DNA of 64,000 bases from the NCBI RefSeq assembly GCF_002266465.3, contig NZ_CP029427.2:5210501-5274500 (forward strand). Direction: 5' to 3'. The notes under the pieces were generated by a model. It made no database searches and was not told the origin of the DNA. It saw nothing but the letters and a program-made list of their open reading frames with translations. Position numbers and translations under genes: made by a program. This DNA is from Bradyrhizobium symbiodeficiens. GTDB lineage: Bacteria > Pseudomonadota > Alphaproteobacteria > Rhizobiales > Xanthobacteraceae. This document shows positions 26,313 to 33,108 of the stretch, piece after piece (the stretch's first letter is position 1; each line of letters begins with the position of its first letter).

Positions 26313-26676
26313 GCCGGCGCGCGGGAGCCGGCACCCAGCGCGTCAGCCGGCATCCGCGTCCCGTCCCTGCTCTTTCACAAGCGTTGCTTGAGACAAAGCC
26401 TTGAGACGACGCCCTGAGACGATGGTGTCGAAAAACGCCCTCCGGGGTCGGCCTTGATTCAAAGTGAACTCAGAAATCGTTCGCACTCAAATTGAGTAAT
26501 TTGCTTAAAAGGCTCGGTCTCCCGCGCGAAATTTAATCTTCACGCATATCAAAAGATACAGACTCTCCGCCGCGGCAGGCCTAGTCTTCATGCATTACCG
26601 CAAGGCCCGTGGCATGAGATCGGTGATGAGAACGCCAATTGCGCTCCCGCCTTTCTGCAGCGAAGGAGAGCACGCC
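26313..26676. other. intergenic stretch before a two-gene unit, no gene seen
   Basis: About 360 bp. The second half (26460-26580) is A+T-richer than the surroundings, which is consistent with a promoter for the small genes at 26677 and 26874. No clear sigma-54 or extended repeat element was seen. Confidence 0.4.
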
Positions 26677-26877
26677 ATGATGAAGCGGCGTCGTCTTAAA
26701 CAGAGCATGACACTCAACGAAAGACTTGCGGAGGAAGCCACGCGCTGTCGCGAGGAAGCGCGCGCGCTGTCGCCGGGGCGGCGCCGCGAGATGCTGCTGC
26801 GCCGGGCGCGGCAGGACGAGACGGCGATGCAGATCGAAGCCTGGCTGCGCTCGCCCGGGCTGAGGGCGCCGACATGA
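26677..26877 (+). CDS. small basic hypothetical protein
   Basis: 66 residues from ATG 26677, preceded by AAGGAG at about 26662. Strongly basic and helical (RRRLKQSMTLNERLAEEATR, then RRREMLLRRARQDETAMQIEAWLRSPGL), without a membrane segment. The pattern of short Arg/Glu-rich helices is typical of small Bradyrhizobium proteins of unknown role. Its stop overlaps the next start (ATGA), so the two genes are co-translated. Confidence 0.65.
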   Translation: MMKRRRLKQSMTLNERLAEEATRCREEARALSPGRRREMLLRRARQDETAMQIEAWLRSPGLRAPT

Positions 26878-27080
26878 TGCAGCAATATCGCGCTTATCTC
26901 GTCGGCGAGAACGGCATCTTCCGCTCGGCCGAAGCGTTCGAGGCCCCGTCGGATTCGTCCGCCCTCGGCTTCGCGCGGCAGTTTACACGACACGGCAAGG
27001 TCGAGGTGTGGCAGCTCGACCGGAAGATCGCCGTGCTTGATCCCGAGCAGCCCCCGCAGGGTCCGTTGACGCGTCAATGA
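26874..27080 (+). CDS. small hypothetical protein
   Basis: 68 residues starting in the ATGA overlap with the preceding gene. Sequence YRAYLVGENGIFRSAEAFEA, then FARQFTRHGKVEVWQLDRKIAVL, resembles short beta-rich proteins often found in Bradyrhizobium near DUF6894 genes. No catalytic motif. Convergent with the DUF6894 gene, four bases apart. Confidence 0.7.
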   Translation: MMQQYRAYLVGENGIFRSAEAFEAPSDSSALGFARQFTRHGKVEVWQLDRKIAVLDPEQPPQGPLTRQ

Positions 27081-27083
27081 TCC

Positions 27084-27341
27084 CTATTGCGATCGCGAAT
27101 CGAAGATCTCGATCGAGAACGAGAACGTCACCTGCATCACGGGCCCCCTGGCGTCGCGAACGTCGATCGCCATCCTCTGCCTTGCACCTGCCGACGGGGC
27201 GGACATGACGCCCTCGCGTGCCATGTCGGCCAGCGACTTGGCGGCCTCCGCCTGGACCGCGCGCGGACTGGACAATTCCAGGCCCTCCTCATCGCGCGCA
27301 ACTCCATTGTCATCGAGAAGATCGAAGTAATAGCGGGGCAT
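27084..27341 (-). CDS. DUF6894 family protein
   Basis: 85 residues beginning MPRYYFDLLDDNGVARDEEG, the hallmark N-terminus of DUF6894, followed by a helix (AVQAEAAKSLADMAREG) and a short C-terminal beta segment (MQVTFSFSIEIF). Function unknown; the family is abundant in Bradyrhizobium and related genera. Single gene, convergent with 26874-27080. Confidence 0.8.
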   Translation of the reverse strand: MPRYYFDLLDDNGVARDEEGLELSSPRAVQAEAAKSLADMAREGVMSAPSAGARQRMAIDVRDARGPVMQVTFSFSIEIFDSRSQ

Positions 27342-27480
27342 TGGCGCATCCTTTCCGTAGAAAGGCGCGGCCCCGCACGAAAGTTGCTGCCGAATGGAAA
27401 TTTTCCGCGGGAATCAATCGGATCCCGGAACCGGGGCGCCGGCCGCTCCAGCGGCCTGACTGCGCCGGCTCGCGCTGCTC

Positions 27481-27729
27481 CTACTCCTCCGCGAGCTTGT
27501 TCTCGATATAGGCATCCACCGTCTCGGCGAACGAGCGCTGCACGCCGACCGCGACATCGTGCTGGTCCAGCGCGTCGCGCTGGAGCACGCGCAGGCCGCG
27601 CCCGCGGGCGCTGAGCGGCGCCGTGTTCAGATACTGATCGATGGCGCCTTTGGCGAGCGGGATGGCCTTGGGATCGCCCCTGGCGATCAGGAGCCTGAGC
27701 AGGCTCTGGCATTCGGCCAAACCTGGCAT
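27481..27729 (-). CDS. small hypothetical protein
   Basis: 82 residues from ATG 27729. AAGGAGG overlaps the stop of the upstream 34-codon gene and lies 8 bases before this start, so the start is well supported. Predominantly helical (AECQSLLRLLIARG, AIPLAKGAIDQYLNTAP, SFAETVDAYIENKLAEE), soluble. I do not recognise the family; likely co-translated with the 34-residue peptide. Confidence 0.65.
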   Translation of the reverse strand: MPGLAECQSLLRLLIARGDPKAIPLAKGAIDQYLNTAPLSARGRGLRVLQRDALDQHDVAVGVQRSFAETVDAYIENKLAEE

Positions 27730-27742
27730 GGGTTCAGCCTCC

Positions 27743-27847
27743 TTAGCTGTGCTGCGATTTCGGCTTCGGCCGCTTCACCGGCTGGGTGTGGGTGCCGAAC
27801 AGCGCCAGCAGGAACGCGACTTCTTCCTTCGAACCGATCTGGATCAT
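27743..27847 (-). CDS. 34-residue peptide gene
   Basis: ATG 27847 to TAA 27743 encodes MIQIGSKEEVAFLLALFGTH followed by a basic tail (QPVKRPKPKSQHS). AGGAGA lies about 6 bases upstream of the ATG on the minus strand, and the stop is embedded in the Shine-Dalgarno of the next gene, a classic coupled arrangement. It has an amphipathic N-terminal helix and a Lys/Pro-rich tail. Function unknown. Confidence 0.6.
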   Translation of the reverse strand: MIQIGSKEEVAFLLALFGTHTQPVKRPKPKSQHS

Positions 27848-28080
27848 GAGTTCTCTCCTCTTCGCTCCGTTGGTCGGAACCGGGCGCGAGGCAGTTCAGG
27901 ACAATCGGGTTTCAGCTCTGTTTCAGCCGTGTTTCGTCGCGCCGAAACGGTGATGACCAGCCTGCCTGTGTGCACAATTGAACTTGAGCGCAACCGGTCG
28001 CGGCGGCCCTCCCGCTTCGCTGTTCTTTAACTGCTGCGCCCTAACGTCCGCATGTTTGAGGGCTGCAGGAGTTTGACGAG

Positions 28081-28851
28081 ATGGGCGTGAAGTGCGCGGG
28101 ATGTGCCGACGGGACGGAACTGCCGTTCGCATTCAAGATGGCGTTCCAGCCGATTGTCGATGTGACCGAGAGCAGGATCTGGGGCTATGAAGCGCTGGTG
28201 CGCGGCCCGAACGGCGAGAGCGCCCACAGCGTCCTCAGCCAGCTCACCGACGATCAACTCTACCGCTTCGACCAGGCCGCCCGCGTCATGGCGATCGAGA
28301 CCGCGGGCAAGCTGTTCGCCGATCCGCGCGCGCGCCTCTCGATCAATTTCATGCCGAACGCGGTGTACGAGCCGCGCGCCTGCATCCAGAAATCGCTCGA
28401 GGCCGCGCGCCGCGCGAATTTCCCTGCGTCCAATCTGATGTTCGAGTTCACCGAGAACGAGCGGATGAGCGATCCCGCACATGTCGAGAACATCGTGCGC
28501 GCCTACAAGGCCCTCGGCTTCTGGACGGCGCTGGACGATTTCGGCGCCGGCTATGCCGGCCTCGGCCTGCTTGCCCGGCTGCAGCCGAACCTCATCAAGA
28601 TCGACATGGAGCTGCTGCGCGACATCCATCTCAGCCATGCCAAGCAGGTCATCGTATCGGGCGTGGCAGCCATGGCGCGCGAGCTCGACATCACGGTTTT
28701 GGCCGAGGGCGTCGAGAACGAGGCCGAACTGACGGTGCTGCGGGCCGCCGGCATCGCGCTGTTCCAGGGTTATCATTTTGCCAAGCCCGGCTTCATGTCG
28801 CTGCCGGCGGTGCGGGGATTTCAGCGCATGGAGGTGTCCCTCGCCGGGTGA
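28081..28851 (+). CDS. EAL-domain c-di-GMP phosphodiesterase (stand-alone)
   Basis: 256 residues, an EAL domain over nearly the whole length. Motifs: GYEALVRG with Glu37, SINFMPNAVYEP with the Asn, FEFTENE, LDDFGAGYAGLGLL, LIKIDMELL, LAEGVE and the final QGYHFAKP. All positions needed for metal and c-di-GMP binding appear to be kept, so hydrolysis of c-di-GMP to pGpG is likely. Two cysteines in a CxxC (residues 5-8) at the N-terminus are unusual for a stand-alone EAL and might sense redox or bind metal; that is inference. No GGDEF or sensor domain. A terminator follows at 28893. Confidence 0.88.
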   Translation: MGVKCAGCADGTELPFAFKMAFQPIVDVTESRIWGYEALVRGPNGESAHSVLSQLTDDQLYRFDQAARVMAIETAGKLFADPRARLSINFMPNAVYEPRACIQKSLEAARRANFPASNLMFEFTENERMSDPAHVENIVRAYKALGFWTALDDFGAGYAGLGLLARLQPNLIKIDMELLRDIHLSHAKQVIVSGVAAMARELDITVLAEGVENEAELTVLRAAGIALFQGYHFAKPGFMSLPAVRGFQRMEVSLAG

Positions 28852-28892
28852 GATCTGCCTCGCCGGGTTCTCTTCGATAACGGTTCATAACC

Positions 28893-28926
28893 AAAAGCCC
28901 GCGCGGATTGCTCCACGCGGGTTTTT
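28893..28926 (+). terminator. Rho-independent terminator after the EAL gene
   Basis: CCCGCG (28898-28903) and CGCGGG (28916-28921) with a GATTGCTCC-type loop and five T at 28922-28926. The hairpin is nearly the same as the hairpin part of the dispersed repeats R1-R3, but the GTTTTGCCCGACG core is absent. Confidence 0.85.
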
Positions 28927-29083
28927 GCTTACCGCTCGAGCAGCGTTCCGCAAGAACTCAGCACTAGGTCCAAGACGTCAATTGGACCTGTCTTCTCTGG
29001 AACATCGTAATATTGCCGCTTATTCCCGGCCTGGCCCGAACCAAGTCGCGCCGCCTGCGTTGATGCGCACAACGGAGGCTTCG

Positions 29084-29278
29084 ATGCTGGATTTGAGACT
29101 TGTGGCGACATCGCTGGCTATGCTGATTGCACTGCTGTCCGTGGCACTGGCCGATCCCGCCAGGGAGCAGGTCCGGCCCGCGGTTCAAGGCGCCACTGAC
29201 GCGCGCCCGATCCGCGTCATCCTTCCCGCACCTTGGGAGCCCGCCACGACGCAGGCCGAAGCACACTCGACGAAGTGA
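29084..29278 (+). CDS. small secreted hypothetical protein
   Basis: 64 residues from ATG 29084, with GGAGG at 29074-29078. A signal peptide is clear: MLDLRLVATSLAMLIALLSV followed by ALA|DP, giving a mature peptide of about 40 residues that ends in a Pro/Thr/Ala-rich tail. A longer frame from 28778 runs through the terminator and is not real. Function unknown. Confidence 0.6.
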   Translation: MLDLRLVATSLAMLIALLSVALADPAREQVRPAVQGATDARPIRVILPAPWEPATTQAEAHSTK

Positions 29279-29730
29279 GGTGCCGGCATAAAGGCAAGCT
29301 CGGAGGAAGACGGCCCTCTATTGCTTGCCGCGCTTCTGCGTAACAAGCTTCAAGCCGATCCCGTGCTACCAGGCGCGCGCCCTCACGGCCGCCCCGCTGC
29401 GATCGAGCTCGAGCGCAATCTCGTCGGGCCGCCGGCCCGCTTCGGCCAAGGCCGCTCGTGGTCTTGCACCGTCCATTTCTTCAACAGCGGGTCGCGGGAT
29501 TGCATGTGGGAGTCGTCTCGCCTGCGCGGCGCGTTGGATTCGGCGACCCCAATCAGCATCAGCCGCAGAGCGCGCATAACAGGACAAACCGGCAAACGTT
29601 CCTAAACTGATTTCGATGCACGCGGCATTCGCATAAGACGAGCTGCGGCACTCGGAAGCTACGAACTCAAAGCAACCAATTCGAATCTCACTTGTTGTCG
29701 CCGGCACATTCACTGCCGGAGGACAAAAAA
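29279..29730. other. intergenic stretch with one probable gene remnant
   Basis: About 450 bp. Apart from the broken small HTH-like frame at 29366-29505 on the minus strand, nothing coding is supported. The last part (29700-29725) carries the GGAGGA ribosome-binding site of the gene at 29731. Confidence 0.4.
29366..29505 (-). pseudogene. frameshifted small SANT/HTH-like protein
   Basis: From ATG 29505 one frame reads MQSRDPLLKKWTVQDHER; a second frame, one base off, continues as ALAEAGRRPDEIALELDRSG and AAVRARAW to a stop at 29366. Joined, they make the familiar short helix-turn-helix plan in which a Trp is followed by IA..L.RS..AV..R. A single-base loss near 29450 would explain the break. 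The family assignment is by pattern only. Confidence 0.4.
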
Positions 29731-30051
29731 ATGCGACGTCTTACTCTACTTGCCACGACCATGTTGCTGCTCGCAGCGGTGCCCGCAAGCGCACAGTCTC
29801 AGCCTGCCCAGAGCGGGCCGGGCAACAACGCCGTCAACAGCGCGGACCAGAACAACTCGAACAAGCCTGTCGCCGGCCGCAACAGCTTCACCGAGGGCCA
29901 GGCGAAATCGAAGATCGAAGAGGCGGGATATTCCAATGTCTCCGGCCTAAAGAAGGATGACCAGGGCGTCTGGCGCGGCAAGGCCGACAAGGCCGGCACC
30001 AAGGCTGACGTCAGCCTGGACTTCCAGGGCAACGTCAATCCCGCCAAGTAA
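29731..30051 (+). CDS. secreted PepSY-like small protein
   Basis: 106 residues from ATG 29731 (GGAGGA at 29717-29722). Signal peptide MRRLTLLATTMLLLAAVPAS with cleavage after SA|Q. The mature part has a Gln/Asn-rich linker (NNAVNSADQNNSNKP) and then FTEGQAKSKIEEAGYSNVSG and GVWRGKADKAG...VSLDFQGNV, a fold resembling PepSY-type domains that bind or inhibit in the periplasm. An in-frame ATG at 29692 lies before the ribosome-binding site and was rejected. Next gene 40 bp downstream, possibly co-transcribed. Confidence 0.75.
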   Translation: MRRLTLLATTMLLLAAVPASAQSQPAQSGPGNNAVNSADQNNSNKPVAGRNSFTEGQAKSKIEEAGYSNVSGLKKDDQGVWRGKADKAGTKADVSLDFQGNVNPAK

Positions 30052-30091
30052 CGCGCCAAATAGCGCGCAAAGCAATCAGGAGACCTGACAC

Positions 30092-30718
30092 ATGACCACC
30101 ACCATCTCTCGCCTCTACGACACTTACTCCGACGCCGAGAGCGCCGTGACCCGGCTCGAAGGCGCCGGCGTGCCGCATTCCGACATCAGCATCGTCGCCA
30201 ACAACTCCGACAATTGGTATGGCTCGCGCTCCGGCAAGGTCGACCGCGATCGCGACGGCGTCGATGATCGTGCCGAAGGCGCCGGGACCGGAGCCGGTAT
30301 CGGTGCGGGCCTCGGCGGCGCGGCCGGCCTGCTCGCGGGCCTCGGCCTGCTGGCGATCCCCGGTCTCGGACCGGTCGTCGCAGCGGGTTGGCTCGCCGCA
30401 ACCGCAGTCGGCGCAGCTGCCGGTGCGGCCACGGGCGGCATTGTCGGTGCCCTGACGGAAGCCGGCGTCTCCAAGGAAGAAGCCTCGCGTTACGCCGAGG
30501 GCGTTCGCCGCGGCGGCACGCTGGTGACCGCGCGGGTGCCCGGCCAGGATCGCGCCCGTCTCGATGCTCTGTTGCACGAGCGCGCCGTGAACCTGCAGGA
30601 GCGCAGCGCGGCCTGGCAGAAGTCCGGCTGGAACGACTTCGATGCCGCGAGCCCGCCGCTTTCGCCGGAAGATATCGGCCGCGAGCGTCAGCTCTACGGC
30701 ACGAGCACGCGTCGCTAA
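30092..30718 (+). CDS. general stress protein 17M-like (YflT domain) membrane-associated protein
   Basis: 208 residues. The N-terminus TTTISRLYDTYSDAESAVTRLEGAGVPHSDISIV matches the heat-induced stress YflT domain. Residues about 65-130 are a glycine/alanine-zipper membrane region (GTGAGIGAGLGGAAGLLAGL, LGPVVAAGW, GAAAGAATGG), and the C-terminus returns to a YflT-like half (SRYAEGVRRGGTLVTARV). Such proteins are stress-induced in Bradyrhizobium; here the Asp-rich KVDRDRDGVDD stretch precedes the zipper. A terminator at 30741 ends the transcript. Confidence 0.8.
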   Translation: MTTTISRLYDTYSDAESAVTRLEGAGVPHSDISIVANNSDNWYGSRSGKVDRDRDGVDDRAEGAGTGAGIGAGLGGAAGLLAGLGLLAIPGLGPVVAAGWLAATAVGAAAGAATGGIVGALTEAGVSKEEASRYAEGVRRGGTLVTARVPGQDRARLDALLHERAVNLQERSAAWQKSGWNDFDAASPPLSPEDIGRERQLYGTSTRR

Positions 30719-30740
30719 GCGTTCTCGGATTGCACGACCA

Positions 30741-30764
30741 GGGCCCCGCGGTGCGGGGCCCTTT
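30741..30764 (+). terminator. Rho-independent terminator
   Basis: GGGCCCCGC (30741-30749), loop GGT, GCGGGGCCC (30753-30761), then TTTCT. Perfect nine-bp stem 22 bp after the stop of the stress protein gene. Confidence 0.88.
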
Positions 30765-30956
30765 CTCATGGGCGAACACGCCGTCAGCCGAGTGCCAAAT
30801 CGTCCCGATGCTCTCATCCGTCCGATGCCTTGCCCGGCAGATCAAAATTTTATCTCAAATGCAACATAGCGGATTTGGCGAAATGCAATCTCTTCGCGCC
30901 ATGCTGGGACATGTGCTTGCGCGAATGCAATCGGGACAACGTCGGAGAAATCGCCC

Positions 30957-31142
30957 ATGTACTACGTCGCCGCTGCATTGCTGGTGCTGTCGGGACTGTT
31001 CTATTCCGCGAGCCATCACGAGATCGGCTCGCTCGGCGTTACGATGTGCAGCTATGGCGGCGCATTCTGCGATAACCCGCTGATCGTCTTTGCCGGCGCG
31101 GCGCTGGCCGCCGCCTGGGGCATGTTCGTCAGCATCAAGTAG
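30957..31142 (+). CDS. small membrane protein
   Basis: 61 residues from ATG 30957 with CGGAGAA about 8-14 bases upstream. Two membrane helices (YVAAALLVLSGLFYSASH and LIVFAGAALAAAWGMFVSI) with a short loop containing two cysteines (MCSYGGAFCDNP). The compact two-helix plan with a Cys pair between helices is conserved-looking, but I cannot name a family. Monocistronic. Confidence 0.65.
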   Translation: MYYVAAALLVLSGLFYSASHHEIGSLGVTMCSYGGAFCDNPLIVFAGAALAAAWGMFVSIK

Positions 31143-31240
31143 CGCGGCGGCGCAGGCTATCATCCCTGGCCCTCGACATCCCCGTCACCTGGCGCGGGCA
31201 AGCCTCACGGACCCCGGCGGTGAGCCGACGCAAACTCTGG

Positions 31241-31280
31241 GATGATCGCAATCTACTCCTGTTTTGCCCGACAGTCAAGC
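31241..31280 (+). repeat. partial copy of the dispersed repeat (core only)
   Basis: GATGATCGCAATCTACTCC followed by TGTTTTGCCCGACAGTCAAG. The GATGAT box and the core are recognisable, the upstream hairpin is missing. It lies in the leader of the NRAMP-family gene. Confidence 0.6.
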
Positions 31281-31385
31281 TGATTTAGGCTTAACCGAAA
31301 TATTGGATCGCCCGCGCGGTGAGGAACTTTCGTTCCCTCGTCAGCATTTGCTATGAAAGTAGCCGCGCCCCGACGAGGTCCGTTC

Positions 31386-32672
31386 ATGAGCGACAGCGCT
31401 CTCACGCCGACGAAATCCGCGCCGACGCTGTTGCAAAGGCTGGGGCCGGGACTGATCACGGGAGCTGCCGACGACGATCCGTCCGGCATCGCCACCTATT
31501 CGCAGGCCGGGGCGCAATTCGGCTACGGTCTGCTGTGGACGGTGTTTCTGACCACACCGTTCATGATCGCGATCCAACTCGTCAGCGCGCAGATCGGCCG
31601 GGTCACCGGCAAGGGGCTCGCCGCCAACATCATGCAGCTCGCGCCGCGCTGGGCGGTATTGGGCCTCGTCGCCATGCTCGTTGCCGCGAACACGTTCAAC
31701 ATCGCCGCCGACATCGCCGCGATGGCCGAGGCGCTCTCGCTCGTGATCGGCGGGCTCAACCACGAGCACGCGCTGATCTTCGCGGCGGGCTCGACCCTGC
31801 TCCAGGTGTTCCTGCCCTATCGCCGCTATTCGCCGGTGCTGAAATTCCTCACCTTGGCGCTGTTCGCCTATGTCGCGACCGCCTTCACCGTCAAGATTCC
31901 GTGGAGTACGGCACTGCTCGCCGCGGTGTGGCCGAAGGCCAATGTCAGCGCCGAGTATTTCATGATGGTGGTCGCCGTGCTCGGCACCACCATCAGCCCG
32001 TATCTGTTCTTCTGGCAGGCCTCGCAGGAGGTCGAGGAGATGAACCAGGGCCGGCGCGACAAGCCGCTCCGCGAGCTCAAGCGCGGCGGCAACCACGAAC
32101 TCGACCGCATCAAGACCGACACCCTCGCCGGCATGCTGCTCTCCAACGGAATTGCCTTCTTCATCATCCTGACCACGGCTTCCGTGCTGCATGCGCATGG
32201 CATCACCAAGATCAATTCGGCGACGGAGGCGGCCGAAGCGCTGCGGCCGCTGGCCGGCGATTTCACCTTCGCTCTGTTCGCGCTCGGCATCATCGGCACG
32301 GGCCTGCTCGCGATCCCGGTGCTGGCGGGCTCGGCCGCCTATGGCGTCGCGGAGATCTTCGGCTGGCGGGCGACGCTGGAGGCCAAGCCCGACGAAGCGG
32401 TCGGCTTCTACACCATCATCGCCGCGGCAACCATCATCGGCTTCGGCCTCGGCTTCACCGGGATCGACTCCATCCACATGCTGGTGTGGAGCGCGGTGCT
32501 CAACGGTATCGTCGCCGTGCCCATCATGGCGATGATGATGCTGATCGTCTCGAGCCGCGCGATCATGGGCCGCTTCAGGGCCCGCTCATGGCTGATCGCG
32601 CTGGGCTGGCTCGGCACCGCGCTGATGGCGCTGGCCGTGCTCGCTCTGCTCGGCTCGTCGGTGTTGGGCTAA
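31386..32672 (+). CDS. NRAMP-family divalent metal transporter
   Basis: 428 residues from ATG 31386 (in-frame ATG 31353 adds a non-conserved basic leader). About 11 membrane helices. The first helix has the unwound GPGLITGAADDDPSGIATYSQAG in place of the canonical DPGN, and helix 6 has TTASVLHAHG rather than the MPH of classical MntH, so this belongs to the NRAMP-related branch whose ion preference differs or is unknown. The conserved SPYLFFWQASQEVEE region is present. Inner-membrane, proton-coupled uptake is the family rule. The partial repeat at 31241 lies in the leader. Confidence 0.85.
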   Translation: MSDSALTPTKSAPTLLQRLGPGLITGAADDDPSGIATYSQAGAQFGYGLLWTVFLTTPFMIAIQLVSAQIGRVTGKGLAANIMQLAPRWAVLGLVAMLVAANTFNIAADIAAMAEALSLVIGGLNHEHALIFAAGSTLLQVFLPYRRYSPVLKFLTLALFAYVATAFTVKIPWSTALLAAVWPKANVSAEYFMMVVAVLGTTISPYLFFWQASQEVEEMNQGRRDKPLRELKRGGNHELDRIKTDTLAGMLLSNGIAFFIILTTASVLHAHGITKINSATEAAEALRPLAGDFTFALFALGIIGTGLLAIPVLAGSAAYGVAEIFGWRATLEAKPDEAVGFYTIIAAATIIGFGLGFTGIDSIHMLVWSAVLNGIVAVPIMAMMMLIVSSRAIMGRFRARSWLIALGWLGTALMALAVLALLGSSVLG

Positions 32673-32677
32673 CGAAG

Positions 32678-32962
32678 CTACGGCGTCACGGGATTGACGG
32701 TCGGGGACGTTTTGGGCCCGGGCCGCGAGGGCTCGATCGGCGATCTCGGGCTGGTCGGGAGCACCGCGGCGCCGGCGGCCCGTGCCGCTTCTCCGGTCGT
32801 TGCATACATCGCAACATGGGCCGGCTGCGTCTTGGCGCGGTTCCATGGACCGTGGTCGACGATCAGCATGGCTGCAATCGTGACACCCGCCACGATGAGC
32901 GCGATCACGCCGGGGTGGCGTAGGGCGATAGATATGGAGCTCGCGAAACGACCATTTGTCAT
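32678..32962 (-). CDS. membrane-anchored Pro/Ser-rich small protein
   Basis: 94 residues from ATG 32962. One membrane helix near the N-terminus (GVIALIVAGVTIAAMLIV, residues about 18-35), then a periplasmic tail rich in Ala, Pro, Ser and Thr (SPRSPIEPSRPGPKTSPTVN). Convergent with the NRAMP-family gene, with stops 5 bp apart. Function unknown. Confidence 0.6.
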   Translation of the reverse strand: MTNGRFASSISIALRHPGVIALIVAGVTIAAMLIVDHGPWNRAKTQPAHVAMYATTGEAARAAGAAVLPTSPRSPIEPSRPGPKTSPTVNPVTP

Positions 32963-33108
32963 CGAAGTATCCGCTATTTTCCCATCGCAGGTTAATTCAG
33001 AGCCGCCCCTCTCGGTTCCCCGCTCCCGTCAGGCGGGTTCCAACAGTGCACAACCCGGGCCCGCGTGGTCGCCCTCCCGCCCATGTTCAGTCAGGAGGAT
33101 GCAAGGCT

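Noticed and set aside
30820-30850. Possible further repeat copy (CCTTGCCCGGCAGATCAAAA)
   Set aside because: Too diverged from the GTTTTGCCCGACG core and no hairpin or GATGATG box in place.
31319-32923. 534-codon plus-strand frame over the NRAMP-family gene
   Set aside because: Other-frame shadow; strongly Arg/His-rich, while the +31386 frame gives a full transporter.
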